Assembly: GCA_001936135.1 (NCBI GenBank)
Contig: CP012818.1
Location: forward strand, 1,364,001 to 1,428,000
From: Saccharomycopsis fibuligera x Saccharomycopsis cf. fibuligera
Taxonomy: Eukaryota; Ascomycota; Saccharomycetes; Ascoideales; Saccharomycopsidaceae
Reading direction: 5' to 3'
Length of the DNA: 64,000 nucleotides
The number at the start of each line of letters is the position of its first letter. Within the stretch, counting starts at the first letter, position 1. The position numbers were made by a program, and so were the translations under genes. Under the pieces are notes generated by a model. That model saw nothing but the letters and a program-made list of their open reading frames with translations, searched no databases and had not been told where the DNA came from. Below, in pieces: positions 43,490-59,741 of the stretch.

Positions 43490-43768
43490 AGTTTCTGGAT
43501 AATGTGCTAGTGATGTCTGCCCTAATTCTTCCTCCAGAGAGTGTTGTTTCTACAGCTGTTTAGTTTGTTAATCCATTCAGAGAAAGTAAAATTTTCAGTA
43601 TATTTTGCTTCTCATCGCTCCATGCACGTGCACATCGCAATTTTTTTTTTCTTTTTCTGTAAAGTAACAAAGATTTTTTTCATTTATCTGGAAATGTCTC
43701 TTCTGAAGGCACCAAACCAACATCAGCCTGTTCACTATTGCTAAATCCAACACGCCTAGCTATCAACC

Positions 43769-44335
43769 ATGGGAAAACAAAAGAAGACAAGAAAGTTTGC
43801 TCAAACCAAACGCTTGATCAGTACAAAAGATGCCAGATTCAAGAAAAATCAAGACAAGCCTCAAAGGCAGAAAGATGAAGAGTTGGTGAAAGAAGTGCCA
43901 CAAGTGTCGTCTGCTCTTTTCTTTCAATATAACGAAGCTATCAAGCCACCTTACCAAGTGCTTATCGATACAAATTTTATTAATTTTAGTATTCAGAAGA
44001 AGATAGACATAGTGAGAGGAATGATGGACTGTTTGTATGCTAAATGTATTCCAATAATCACTGACTGTGTGCTAGCAGAATTGGAAAAGTTGGGGCCAAA
44101 ATATAGAATTGCTTTAAGGTTAGCCAAAGATCCTAGAATCAAGCGATTAAGCTGTTCTCATAAAGGTACATATGCTGATGATTGTATGGTTAGCAGAGTT
44201 ATGCAACACAAGTGCTACATTGTGGCAACCAATGATGCTGATCTCAAAAGAAGAATCAGAAAAGTGCCTGGTATTCCTATCATGTATGCTGGCAAAAAGA
44301 AATACGAAATCGAAAGATTGCCAGACGTTTTCTAG
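43769..44335 (+). CDS. FCF1: PIN-domain SSU processome protein Fcf1
   Basis: This 188-residue protein is almost the same length as S. cerevisiae Fcf1. A basic N terminus ('MGKQKKTRKFAQTKRLI') precedes the PIN domain. All four expected acidic positions are present: 'LIDTNFI', 'DCVLAELEKLG', 'YADDCMV' and 'ATNDADLKRR'. The C terminus 'YAGKKKYEIERLPD' is conserved. Fcf1 is required in the nucleolus for early pre-rRNA cleavages leading to 18S rRNA. No intron is needed here, whereas the S. cerevisiae gene has one as I recall. Confidence 0.96.
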   Translation: MGKQKKTRKFAQTKRLISTKDARFKKNQDKPQRQKDEELVKEVPQVSSALFFQYNEAIKPPYQVLIDTNFINFSIQKKIDIVRGMMDCLYAKCIPIITDCVLAELEKLGPKYRIALRLAKDPRIKRLSCSHKGTYADDCMVSRVMQHKCYIVATNDADLKRRIRKVPGIPIMYAGKKKYEIERLPDVF

Positions 44336-44763
44336 TGTTTTTGTTTTGATTGTTATTATTTTTTCTTGTTCTTTGTTGGAAGGGTCTTTCTGAGTATGTC
44401 ATGATATTTACGATTTTTCATTCATCCGTATTTTTTATAGGCAATTGATTAAATGTGTATTTTGCGTAAGGTTTAAACCTCCTTTCCTAGTGTCTATACT
44501 AATCTAAATAGTTTTAGATTTTGTTTGTTATCTTTTTCTATTTCCAAGTTCGTAGTTGTATCAGTTTTTTTATACATCGGTTTTGAGTGTTAGTAGCTGG
44601 TGATAGCTTAACATCCGTATGAATGGTACAATGTGTCATCTGATCAAGCTTTTGGCTCCAAAACAAACTGCTTATTTCAAAGCTAGATGCCCATCTGGAG
44701 CACTCAGCAAATCATTAATGATCTCAAGTACAATTGAGAACCAGAATACACTACAAGTTACCA
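44336..44763. other. Intergenic region FCF1 to RUP1
   Basis: FCF1 terminator and RUP1 promoter. No further gene seen. Confidence 0.5.
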
Positions 44764-46850
44764 ATGTCCAGCAATAAGCAAGCTCTTTTGCAGATTATTG
44801 ATATGGGCTTCAGCAAAGATGTTGCTGAAGTCGCGTTGAAGGTTCGTGGCCGTTTGTTAAAGCAATTACATAACTCAAAGATGGAAACCTTGAGCACAAA
44901 CACTAACAATTCCCTTTTAGAGATCAGAAGGCGATGTGGAGAAAGCAATCGAGCTACTACTCACCAGCCTGCCAGGGGAAGTTGCGCCAGTAAGTAAATC
45001 TTGCTGCTTATTGAATTATTAAATTGGGAAGGTAATTTACTAACATTTACTTCAAGAGATATGATTTTGAAACCGAAGGACCAGAAAATTATGAAGGCCA
45101 ATACAGTGGCGTTTATCAAGAACCTCTTGAAAAAGCTCCAATGGACGTTCCTTATGAGAATCCAGTTTCGCTGGTAGTTTCCAATATTGGTCAAGATGAA
45201 AATTCGGACGATTCTGCACGAAGAGAAGCTAAAGCACAGCATATAGAAAATGATAATGATCTGCAAGTATTGCTGAAAAGAAAATCTGTGTTTGAAAACC
45301 CCAGAAAGTTCAAAAACGAGGAAGCACCGACTATAATAACACCAGTCGATACCACATTTTTGGAAAATTATTTTATTTTTTTAGTCGCTATCTTCCATGA
45401 GATACCAGTTTTTAGAAATATTGTGTTGAGTAAAGGTTTTGAGGATTATGGTTATAGGCCACAGTGGTGGAAAGATGACGTGATCCACACGAAGGCAGAA
45501 TTGTACAAAGATGACACGAAAGAATATGACTTAAAATTTTTGATGGAGCTACAGCGTTCTCTTGCCTTCTTGGATGGCAATATTTCAAAAAGAAATTTTG
45601 CTTCAACTAAAAATCTAGCAAGATCTATTCCAAAAAATGTTTCGATTGCTTTAGAAACTGAAGTACTCAGTGATGTGTTTCCGTTGTTTTACCAATCTAT
45701 AATTAGTCAAGTGGAAATTCTTAATCCTGATGCAAAAAGTTCCATTTCAGACCTATTTGAGTCGATAGTTGGACAAAACCATGAAAGTACAAGTGCATCA
45801 ATTTTTCAAATCGAAGCTGATTTCGTGAGGCCAACTCTTTATGAGACATTTCATTCGTTGTTTTGGCAAGATAATTTCCAAGGTTTAGGAAATACGCATT
45901 TCATCCAACTTTCAGATATACTTACAATATCTTATCAGGATATACCTTCAAGTCATGCTTTTTCTGGCGTCCTGGTTGATGAAAAGTTCTATCCGCAAAT
46001 ATATACTAAGGAATGTGTGCCTTATATTAAATCCATGGTGGACGAACAGATATCACTAGCTACTGAGTTACGTGAAGTTTCTAGAAGAAATGGCACATTG
46101 GTTAGCTATCAAGGGAAACGTATTACTTCATTTTTGGAAAACACAATCAATTACCTTCAAAACGTTAGTGGCTCTGCAGACACAACATCTGGTTTAAACA
46201 AAGAGCTTTTGAATGCTTCGCAAGATTTGGCTTCGCTCGAAGAGAATATCAAATCACGCAAGTCAGAACTCGTTGCTAAAAATTTTGAGCTTGAAAGTCT
46301 TTCAAACAGCAAGAATGTGCATGATATTGAAAACATTTTGAAATTTATAGAAAATTCTCAAAAACGAAAACCGATAGAAAACCTTATCGATCTTTCAGGA
46401 GATAGTGATGATTCAGATAAGTCAGAATCGGATGGTATATCAAGCAACCCAGAAAAACAAGTTGAGCATGGCCCTGAAAATATTATAAGTGAATCATACG
46501 TTCTCGTCGGGGTAATTATAAACGAGTTTGAATTTTACTATCAACTAAATGGAGCTAATTCTAAATATCCAAATCAATGGGTCTACCTTGTTTTCGAAGG
46601 GGATCCAAAAACGAATAATTTTGCAGCTGAAGCTACTAGTTTCTCAGATGTCCAGGAACACATCAAAAAGCTCACAAAAAATCAAATGACTGACACTCTT
46701 GTTTTGATATACGCTAAGGAGTCGCTACTTGTCGAAAAAAATACATTAGATATCCCAGAGCCTTTGAAGGTCTTTTTGGATAAAGATAACGAAAACTTGG
46801 AAGCCACTTTAGATGAAGTTGATGATATATATAGCGACAAATTTGAATAA
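44764..46850 (+). CDS. RUP1: UBA-domain protein Rup1 (Rsp5/Ubp2 adaptor), three exons
   Basis: Exons are 44764-44841, 44921-44989 (69 nt) and 45057-46850. Introns are 79 and 67 nt, with CTAAC branch sites, all in phase 0. The protein has 646 residues. The first two exons together encode the UBA domain: 'LLQIIDMGFSKDVAEVALK' joins 'RSEGDVEKAIELLLTS'. The large third exon matches S. cerevisiae Rup1 in 'KFYPQIYTKEC' and 'SYQGKRITSFLENTINYLQN' and in the C-terminal 'TDTLVLIYAKES'. In yeast Rup1 bridges the ubiquitin ligase Rsp5 and the deubiquitinase Ubp2, tuning chain editing in endocytosis. The first donor, GTTCGT, is unusual, and the second acceptor is AAG. The reading frame and the UBA match still favour this model. 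Confidence 0.85.
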
Positions 46851-47636
46851 TTACTATATATTTGGTAGTGCATGTTGTACAGTGATACGTTTATGTTACA
46901 AAGTTATATAAGAAAAGTACCAATATTCAAAAGCAAGTGTGCTATGGTAAATGGTTTACATTATTAAATGCATAAAACTTTCATTCGATTATTCTGTTTT
47001 TAAATGCTGAAGAGTTTAGTTCTTTTGTAAACCAAAATAGATTCCTTACAGCTTCAATAGTTTAGTTTTTGATTCCTGTTTTTTTGAGAAAAATTTTGCT
47101 TTAATTGCTAGTTTCAGGGTCTGGTACTATTACGTTTACAAAATTCAGCTGTATGTATTTGTTTCAACCTTGTAAGTCTTTCAGCAATAATAAGAAGAAT
47201 AAGAATATTTCTTAGACATGAAAACAATTGGTAGCACTAACACTTCATATCCTTTCCAGCAAGCATCCGAAACAACAGAGGAAAGAGATTGGGTGTACTA
47301 ACAGTATACTTATGTTACCGGAACTAAATGGATAGAGTATTATTAACTCCGAGCTATGAAAACATCGGAGGCAAAAATTAAAAGACATAATTAAAATCAA
47401 ACTAAAAATAAGATAAGCCAAATATTAAACAAATGTTAAACTAATAAAGGTTAATTGTTGATAATGATTTTTTTTCCTCGCAAGACTCATTTATTAATTA
47501 CATATGGTGGTTAGGAAATAGAATCTTATAACCTTATCTAAATAGCGTTTATCATATAGGGGAAGCTTATACATGCAAAAACCCCATAAAAGATAAGCCT
47601 AGAGCAGATTATGGTTTTGGCAATTATAGTTTTTTA
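46851..47636. other. AT-rich region after RUP1
   Basis: No gene. It is increasingly AT-rich and leads into LTR remnants. Confidence 0.4.
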
Positions 47637-48060
47637 CAGAATTCTGATATTTTAGGGTTCATGGGTATCGGATTCAAAAGCATTTTATATCTGATATGAA
47701 CAATAACATATGTAGTATAAGCGGGGCCGTGACCACCGTCTAAGCTCCAATATATTAATATTCCATATTGATCCTCAAACCACTGGTTTTTCTTAGATCA
47801 ATATATTTTGTCCAGTCTTTAACTCTGTAATCTTCCTCGAAGATCTCTTACAGTACTTAGACTACTTCAATCCTTCAGAATCTTCTATATCCTGAGATAC
47901 TCGTTCTTCACTTGAACTTCCTTCTAATTTTCTTTTTCCTTTTCTTTTTTTTCCTAAAATATAATAACTATAAAACAATCTTGGGCTGAACCGTATATAA
48001 GCTATAAATAGTAGTAAATATGAATACTATGACTTCATAATATTTACTTTCTGAATACAT
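47637..48060 (+). repeat. Fragmented family A LTR
   Basis: The left part (47637-47700, 'ATTCTGATATTTTAGGGTTC') and the right part (about 47955-48060, 'TTGGGCTGAACCGTATATAA', 'GCTATAAATAGTAG') match opposite halves of other family A copies. About 255 bp of unrelated pyrimidine-rich sequence separates them. It may be an interrupted or strongly diverged element. Confidence 0.4.
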
Positions 48061-48200
48061 TAACCGAATATATCAACTTAAGAGTATTAATCAGGAATAT
48101 TGCAAAACTGTACTTCCTGAGAGAACTCAGTGTTTGTCCTGAAACTATCTAATTGTATAATGATTCAACATCATTGTTGTATAATGATACAACTAGATGA

Positions 48201-48400
48201 TGACGTACATTGAGTTCTAAAAATAAAACCATCATCAGAGGTTCAAAAGATACAATGATGTAATAAACGTATCTGGTGACCAACGTGGGACTTATAGAAC
48301 TTCATCTATTACCATTTATAGCACAACACTAATATGTTTTGCATTCAGTCTGATTATTATTTATATATGGTTCAACCCAACATTGTTATATATTTGGTAT
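48201..48400 (-). repeat. Truncated family A LTR
   Basis: On the minus strand it ends CAATGTACGTCA and contains 'TGGGTTGAACCATATATAA' and 'CAGACTGAATGCAAAACAT' as in the copies at 29783 and 48514. The start of the LTR is missing. Confidence 0.5.
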
Positions 48401-48513
48401 TATTTAGAAAAAGAAAAAAAAAGAAGCGAGTTTTTGAGAAAAGGCTGAGATAACTGTCTATCTACAGTAAGAGATCTTCAAGGAAAACTACAGAAATAGA
48501 AACTAAGGAAATA

Positions 48514-48783
48514 TTTCGGAATACTGACATCTCAGGGTTCATGTTTTTGGATGTAAAAGCCTTGTATTTCAAATATAACTAACTAATAATAAATATATAA
48601 AAATATTGGGTTGCACCATGTATAAATACTAATCAGACTGAATGCAAAACATATTAGAGATTTACGATTTATAGTCCTAAATACGTTAATCCTGTTTCAT
48701 AGTAACATGTCCAAGGAATTATTCTGTACCACATGTTAGTTTGTTTCATCTAGGTTCGTTGGCCTAGAACTCAATGTTCATCA
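48514..48783 (+). mobile_element. Solo LTR, family A (about 270 bp)
   Basis: Runs from TTCGGAATACTGACATCTC to CCTAGAACTCAATGTTCATCA. Its first 150 bp is nearly identical to the inverted copy at 29783-30067, while the middle differs. The first few bases (expected TGTTCCG...) are not conserved. Confidence 0.55.
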
Positions 48784-48894
48784 AAATATATATTGATTCG
48801 AGAAGAACCAGAGGTTCGGTATTCAATATATAATAAGCGTATAGGCACTGGATCTGAGACGAGGTCTAGCTAAGGCCTGTTATACAACAGTCGT

Positions 48895-49128
48895 TGTTGC
48901 GAACATTTTGCTTCGTTGTGTTCGCATTCCTGATCAGTCTGTATTCACAACCGTCAGAAGGTGCCTTGAAGTTGTCGAAAATCTTGTATAAAGGCCGGCG
49001 ACGTGTTCCTTTTAATTTGTGTATATAGCGATGGGCGGAATAAAGGATAAGCCGATATACCCATCGACAACGATAACAAACGTGTTTAAAATACTTAGTA
49101 GAGAACAAATCCTCTTTTAAACACAACA
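48895..49128 (+). mobile_element. Solo LTR, family B (234 bp)
   Basis: Begins TGTTGCGAACATTTTGC and ends CTTTTAAACACAACA (TGTTG...CAACA). Flanking pentamers GTCGT and GTCAT look like a target duplication with one change. It ends 12 bp before tRNA-Leu and in the same orientation, matching the placement of the other copy before tRNA-Asp. Confidence 0.7.
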
Positions 49129-49140
49129 GTCATAAAATAT

Positions 49141-49254
49141 GGACGTGTGGCCGAGTGGTCTAAGGCGCTCGACTCAAGAGTTATTACTCTTGCAGCTACA
49201 CAGCTGAGAAATCGAGTCTCGAAAGAGGCATGAGTTCGAACCTCATCGCGTCCA
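49141..49254 (+). tRNA. tRNA-Leu (CAA) with intron and long variable arm
   Basis: Starts GGACGTGTGGCCGAGTGGTC. Anticodon CAA is at 49175-49177, with an intron following the anticodon loop as in yeast tRNA-Leu(CAA), then a class II variable arm. The T arm GAGTTCGAACCTC and acceptor CGCGTCC plus discriminator A follow. T33 is present, unlike the G33 of CUG-Ser tRNA, so this is a leucine tRNA. T-run terminator follows. Confidence 0.93.
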
Positions 49255-49689
49255 ATATTTTTTTGTCTCTTTGTCGGGCTACTAGTTAGTTTTTTTGACC
49301 AAAACTGCTTTATTTTTACTTTTCAACTGATTGTTTAATGCTTCAGCAGAGCCAATAAATCAAAAATCTCAAAAAAAAGTATCACAATCTCTCTTTTTTT
49401 TTTGCGACGTATAAAAATTGTGATCAAACGTCTGCAAAAGAAATAAGCAACAGTGAACAAAGTTCATAATACCTGAAAAACTATGGTCCCAATTTTTTAC
49501 TTTATTTTCCCCCTGTCGGATTCTCTTACCTAGCGAGCTTTTGTTCTTCTTACCAATAACCTGATAAATCCACAGAGCACCACATACATTCTTCACCTTG
49601 ACATTTGAACTTTCGACTCCGAGGTGAAATGTGTGGAAATTCTCGAAGCAGCCAGGATGTTCAAATGTTTGCTTGTTCAGCATTTGCCA
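49255..49689. other. Intergenic DNA after tRNA-Leu
   Basis: No supported gene. A 104-codon minus-strand frame (49683-49369) lacks recognisable features. It could be 3' flank of the LINE relic but shows no similarity that I can name. Confidence 0.35.
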
Positions 49690-49949
49690 AAATTCTAGAC
49701 TTTTTTTTTTTCAGTGACCTTCTTAAGTCGTGCCAATTGACTTAAGAATAGTAATTTACCTTTTTTTCTCGCGCATTTGTGCACTACCATTTCTGAATTT
49801 GAAGTCAAAGACTTTAAACATAATTTTTTTTTTAAAAAAAAAACAGCACCCCGTGCTCCATTACCTCTGCTATGGACGCTGAAGCCCAAGAATGCCAGGA
49901 TATCATTTGTTCTTGGTCATCACCTCCCCTGTCGATCGTGTCAAGAACA

Positions 49950-50930
49950 TCTCACCACCAGAATTGGGTAGGAATATGCTCTGGCTTCCGTAGGCGTATA
50001 TAGTTCACTTCAAAATAGTGATCTGGGAGAATTTTTAGTTTTGCTCTGAAGAGCTTTAGGTATGGGTTCTTTTTATCTAGAAACAATTTGTTCTTGATTT
50101 CAGCTTTTCTGTAGGTAAGTTGTGCTTTGAAGTCAATCATACCACTCCCCTTTATGTCTATGTGTCTTTAGTGTCTCGAGGGTGACATTTGCGGTGTTTA
50201 AGTGTTTAGGCCTTGCTTAAAGGCCTTGTTAATTGCACTTATCTGATAATCACTAAGGTTTTGATGAATTTCTTTATAGTGGAATCTTGAACAAATAAAA
50301 GTGTTATAAGCAAAGTCATCACTTTATGGTGGCAAATGTTCGATGTTGGAAATGTTGAACTTTACATACATTGTTTGCACCAAATTTTTTGGCTATCTCT
50401 GATTTGGATTTCAACTCCAAGATAGGTTAGTTTATAATCTTCTTTTTTTGGCTAGGCCGGACTACCTAAAAGCTGTTTTTGACTCTTTACTGTATTTGTG
50501 GAGTAGTAAGAGATGAGTACTTTCGATTTCTCGTAGTTAGAACTTCCTTTTGTTATTAAACAGAATTCTTCAATTGTTTGAATTGCTGGCTCCATGCCCT
50601 GATTTCCATTTGCAAAAATGGAAATATCATCAGTAAATGCTAGGTTTGTGAATTCATTGGGCTAAAAATTTTTTTAGCAATAGTGAAACCATGTAGTTTT
50701 TTTTTTAACATTGGGGTAGAAGAGGTTCAACTGTCAACACAAAAAGTGAAGGATTAATTCGGTTTCCCTGCAAGGTGCCATGATTCAAGAGGACAACGGG
50801 CCTGTGTATTGCTTAGATGAGTGCATTCAATTGTACTTTGTAGTATTATGTCCGGTATGATGTATATCTTGAATCAAAATAATTTGGGACTCTGTCCCTT
50901 TCAAGAAGAATTATATAAGAAGCTATGCTC
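49950..50930 (-). pseudogene. Decayed LINE-type (non-LTR) reverse transcriptase
   Basis: The minus strand encodes, in pieces, hallmarks of a LINE reverse transcriptase. 'NHGTLQGNRINPSLFVLTVE' (about 50790-50725) corresponds to the R-G-x-x-Q-G-x-P-x-S-P-x-L-F motif. 'LAFTDDISIFANG' (about 50645-50610) is the A-x-A-D-D catalytic box with Thr for Ala. 'LTYLGVEIQI' (about 50435-50405) is the later G-x-x-L-G box. A stop and a frame change separate the first two. A 62-codon open frame (50140-49952) may be the C-terminal region. Zorro-type L1-like elements of Candida are the closest known group, by inference. Confidence 0.65.
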
Positions 50931-51022
50931 ACCTTTTTAGATCTCACGTACTATGTGTGAATAATTCTAAGCGAAGTAATCTTCCTTCTATTATTTGATA
51001 TGCCTTTATCAAAAGTTTTTAT

Positions 51023-51233
51023 TTCGGAATGCTGATATATTAGGGTTCATAGTAATCGGATTTAAAGGCATTATATTTCTAATACATTTAAATAATAGTA
51101 AATATAAAATAATATTGGGCTGAACCGTATATAAATAATAATCAGATTGAATAAAAAACATATAATCGTTGAGCTATAAATAGTAGTGAATATTGTTTCT
51201 GTAACTTGTTGTTTCAGAACTCAATGTTCGTCA
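51023..51233 (+). repeat. Solo LTR, family A (about 210 bp)
   Basis: From TTCGGAATGCTGATATATTAG to AACTCAATGTTCGTCA, with internal 'TTGGGCTGAACCGTATATAA' and 'GAGCTATAAATAGTAG'. It lies about 100 bp before tRNA-Arg. Shorter than the other copies. Confidence 0.55.
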
Positions 51234-51334
51234 ATTATGTCTCCTACTAGTTGATCATAAAAATAACAATGTTTCCCAAACCTTACCATGTCTCAATTTA
51301 GGTTTCTCTACTATTTACCTTCTGTTCCACAAAA

Positions 51335-51408
51335 GCCGGGCTAGCCTAATTGGTTAGGGCGTCTGACTTCTAATCAGGAGATTCTGGGTTCGAGTCCCAG
51401 GTTCGGTG
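51335..51408 (+). tRNA. tRNA-Arg (TCT)
   Basis: 74 nt, no intron. D arm CTAGCCTAATTGGTTAG, anticodon stem CTGAC...TCAGG with loop CTTCTAA (anticodon TCT at 51369-51371), T arm CTGGGTTCGAGTCCCAG, acceptor partly G-U paired. T7 terminator follows. Confidence 0.93.
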
Positions 51409-52006
51409 TTTTTTTATAACCTTTGGCCTTGTATGCAACAAGATGTGGTAAGGTTTATAATATATTTTTTCACATATGTATACATATATATATAGTAAAA
51501 CGAGCTTCAGAAACCAGTTGGCACATTTTCAAACTTGTTTGGCGCCTAAATACGTTTTAGATCTCAATATTGAAATCTTGTATTTTGAGATTTTTCCATT
51601 ATGGTTTTCTGTCCGGTGAGACAGTCCTTAGCAAAAGATCAGCTTCATATAAAACAGGTACTACTATGCATTTAAAGGAGGTGGAAAAATTGAAAGAGGG
51701 GGGGGGGGAGCAAATTTCTTCCAGTAATCATAGTTTACTAACAAGTGTTTTATTTCATAAAACTATGCTAAGTGCAGGCTTGTGAACAGGAAGAAATGAC
51801 AGATTGAAAACGGCGGTCTTGCTCATGTTGAAATCGTGCATTAGCGGGTAATCCACAATTTTATTTACTTTTTCTTTAAGTGGATTTGAAAATTTGAAAA
51901 TATTCTAGAGATACTAATTGAAGCCTTGTAATATAGCATAGTCAGCTGGAGAGCCCCAACAAGTCAGCCCAATATAATAATAATAATAATAATAATTATA
52001 ATAATA
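51409..52006. other. Intergenic region before YML6
   Basis: Contains a G11 run (about 51698-51708) inside a chance 71-codon frame, and an AAT microsatellite (51975-52005) ending at the YML6 start codon. Confidence 0.5.
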
Positions 52007-52857
52007 ATGTTCAAGTCAGTGCTAAAGGGGCCAGGGTTGTCCTTGTGTGGTCAAATTAGAAATGCTTCCACAAAGTCTACTGAGCCAGTACTTCCTCATC
52101 TTACACGTATGTATGAAATTTTGTTGTCTTTGATCTGTAATTTTAAACACTGAGTAGATACTAACAAATGATAGAAATACCTAATTACGTGTTGGCTACT
52201 TTGAGAACATTCCCGTCATTAGAACCAAAAAGCGCTTTCCCTGTGAGTAGAACTTTTTTGAATGCTCCTTTAAGACGTGATATATTATGGAAAGCTGTTG
52301 TTCACGAAGCAAACTGTGCTAGAGTTGGTGCATCAAACCCACCCGGCCGTTCAGAATTGGGCTACTCCGGTAAGAAGTTAATGAGACAGAAGGGGAATGG
52401 TAGAGCAAGAGTTGGTGACAGAGGCTCTCCAATCAGACATGATGGTGGTAGAGCTTTAGCAAGATCTGCACCAAATGATTATTCAACTGAGATACAATTC
52501 AAAGTGTACGCTTCTGCCATCAAAATAGCCTTAAGTAACCAGTGGAGGAACGGTAAACTTTTTATAATTGGAGGTGAAAAGCCAGCGGAAACCTACGAGA
52601 ACAATATAACAGAGTTTATCAGTGATGACCCTGTTGCAGCTCTTCAATTTTTGCAGAAACATGAGCTACTAAAAAAGAACTTGCTCTTCATAGTAAACGG
52701 TCCACGTCCAAATTTACAGAAAGCTACAGAAAAGTATGAAAACATAGATATAATTTCAAAGGAGTTTATTGAGGTAAGAGACATTTTGAAATCTCAAGCA
52801 ACATTTGTTGAAATGGGCGCATTGACATACTTTGCTGACGTTTATGGTGAACAATAG
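52007..52857 (+). CDS. YML6: Mitochondrial large ribosomal subunit protein uL4m, two exons
   Basis: Exon 1 is 52007-52106 with a likely mitochondrial presequence ('MFKSVLKGPGLSLCGQIRNA'). The intron is 52107-52174 (GTATGT, TACTAAC, TAG). Exon 2 is 52175-52857, continuing 'QIPNYVLATLRTFPSLEP'. The protein has 260 residues. The L4 signature is clear: 'RRDILWKAVVHEANCARVGA', 'KKLMRQKGNGRARVGDRGSP' and 'GGRALARSAPNDY'. It is a structural protein of the 54S mitoribosome near the exit tunnel. The ORF-internal ATG at 52168 lies inside the intron and would lose the presequence, so the spliced start is preferred. Confidence 0.94.
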
Positions 52858-53329
52858 ATACATTTTTATTCTAACTTGTATATATGAAATATATTCTTTT
52901 CATAGGTAATTGTTAGTTTCGATTATTTGAACCTTCATAATTAAGCATAAATTACTTTTGGAAACAAATACCAGCATATTTTGTTAAGGAGCTATGTTCA
53001 TCGATGTTATCAACCATGTTACAGTGATTTAAACTTGAAATGCATGTTTTCGGGGCTGGTCAAATAAGTCACATGATATATATATTATACTCAATAATTA
53101 TTTAGCCCTCTTAAAAATCACATGATAGTCACTTAATATAAGAAAAAAGCGCAAAATGAGGATTGTGACCTTATTTTCTTTCAGGATGTGTGATTATGTA
53201 ATGGCAGTTTTTTCTCTTTTCTTTGGAAAATGACAAAAAAAATATATTGAAATTATCAGTAAGATTGCAGATTGATATATACATACGTATACACATAGTT
53301 AAGGAATATCAAATCACTAGCAAGCAAAG
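52858..53329. promoter_or_regulatory. RPS18 promoter with two CACATG sites
   Basis: GTCACATGAT (53068-53077) and ATCACATGAT (53117-53126) lie 204-262 bp before the RPS18 start. They resemble Cbf1-type sites, and Cbf1 with Tbf1 is the known ribosomal-protein regulator in Candida albicans. A TATATATA stretch lies at 53078-53090. Confidence 0.45.
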
Positions 53330-54263
53330 ATGTCTTTAGTTGTTCAAGAACAAGGTAATTTCCAACACATTTTGCGGTATGTCAAAGAGCTATAATTATA
53401 GAATATTTGGGTTTGGAAACCATATCAGAATATCAACTCAAACAAGCATTTGGAAGAGTACCGTTTATAAGATTCAGAAACACAATAAGGTAAAATAATC
53501 AATAAGAGCAACATATTTCGAAACAAAGAGAAATCTCCGTTGCCCAGAAAGTTTAAGAGATATTAGCGATACAAAGTGTTGAATGGCGAAATCTAAGCAT
53601 AAATTTTATCTTAGTATTAATTATAAGCAATGGAAAGCATTCTATTCGATATGTTTTCAAAATAGAAAGAAAACACTTTTTTGAGGGGTTTGAAAAGATT
53701 TAACGAATGAAAGAACCACAGAATGATTCAAGTAACTGGGTGTGTTAAGTCGTAGAATAATATCAATCAAACCAATGCAATTAATTTAATCAGATATGCG
53801 TTTCTAATCTCATAAGATTCCGGAATTTTAAATCTGCATGGATAAATTTTTTTACTAACTTTTCCATAGTTTACTTAACACCAACGTTGATGGTAGAATC
53901 AAGATCGTCTACGCCTTGACTTACATCAAGGGTGTCGGCCGTCGTTACTCCAACTTGGTCTGTAAAAAAGCCGATATTGACCTTAATAAGAGAGCTGGTG
54001 AATTGACCCAAGAAGAATTGGAAAGAGTTGTTACCATTATGCAAAACCCAACCCACTACAAGATCCCAACCTGGTTCTTAAACAGACAAAGAGACTTCAC
54101 CGACGGTAAAGACTACCATACCTTGGCTAACGGTGTTGAATCTAAATTGAGAGATGACTTGGAAAGATTAAAGAAAATCAGAGCTCACAGAGGTATCAGA
54201 CACTACTGGGGTTTGAAGGTCAGAGGTCAACACACCAAGACCACCTCCAGAAGAAGACGTTAA
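53330..54263 (+). CDS. RPS18: 40S ribosomal protein uS13 (Rps18), two exons
   Basis: Exon 1 is 53330-53376 ('[15 protein letters not shown]'). A 493-nt intron runs 53377-53869 (GTATGT donor, TACTAAC branch at 53853-53859, TAG acceptor). Exon 2 is 53870-54263. The joined protein is 146 residues, the same length as S. cerevisiae Rps18, with '[19 protein letters not shown]', '[20 protein letters not shown]' and the tail '[13 protein letters not shown]'. It sits in the head of the small subunit and touches uL5 and the P-site tRNA. The long intron close to the start codon is typical of yeast ribosomal protein genes. Codon use is strongly biased to TTG, AGA and GGT. Confidence 0.98.
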
Positions 54264-54578
54264 ACAACTTGATTCTTTATCGGATTTTTCAAGCTATATT
54301 TTTAATTTCATCACTAAAACAGTCTTAGCATTGCTCTAATAAATGGTTATGTTATAGTACATGTTTCTTAATGTATAGTGGAAACGTAATTGATGTTTAT
54401 TTTATATTTTTTTAATTGCTGGATTACAAACCTAGTATATGTTATACGAATAGCCAATTTGATATTCATGTAAGTTTATTTCATTTATTTTTATATGTTA
54501 CATTTTTTATTTGTATGTATATTTTAAATTAATTATCCGTATATAAACTAAAAGACAATACCTTTTTGAGACACATTT
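54264..54578. other. Convergent intergenic region RPS18/GCN2
   Basis: AT-rich terminator DNA with no gene. Confidence 0.6.
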
Positions 54579-59564
<4,986 letters not shown>

Positions 59565-59741
59565 TCATAGCCGAGTGCAATGTGCTAGTGCTAACAAGAT
59601 AAAAGGTATATACTCTACTATTGAAATCTGCCTTTGGTCTTTATTTTGTTTTTGGTCACATTCACTACAATATTTACGCGCATATCACTACAATGGCGCA
59701 TACCAGTACATTTTAGTGCGTGGTTGTCGTATTAAAGATAA

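Noticed and set aside
49141-49254. tRNA-Leu as the CUG-decoding tRNA-Ser(CAG)
   Set aside because: The anticodon is CAA with T33 and a leucine-type arm; the serine tRNA of the clade has CAG and G33.
52168-52174. YML6 start at the ATG at 52168
   Set aside because: This ATG overlaps the intron acceptor; using it loses the mitochondrial presequence, while the spliced model fits all signals.
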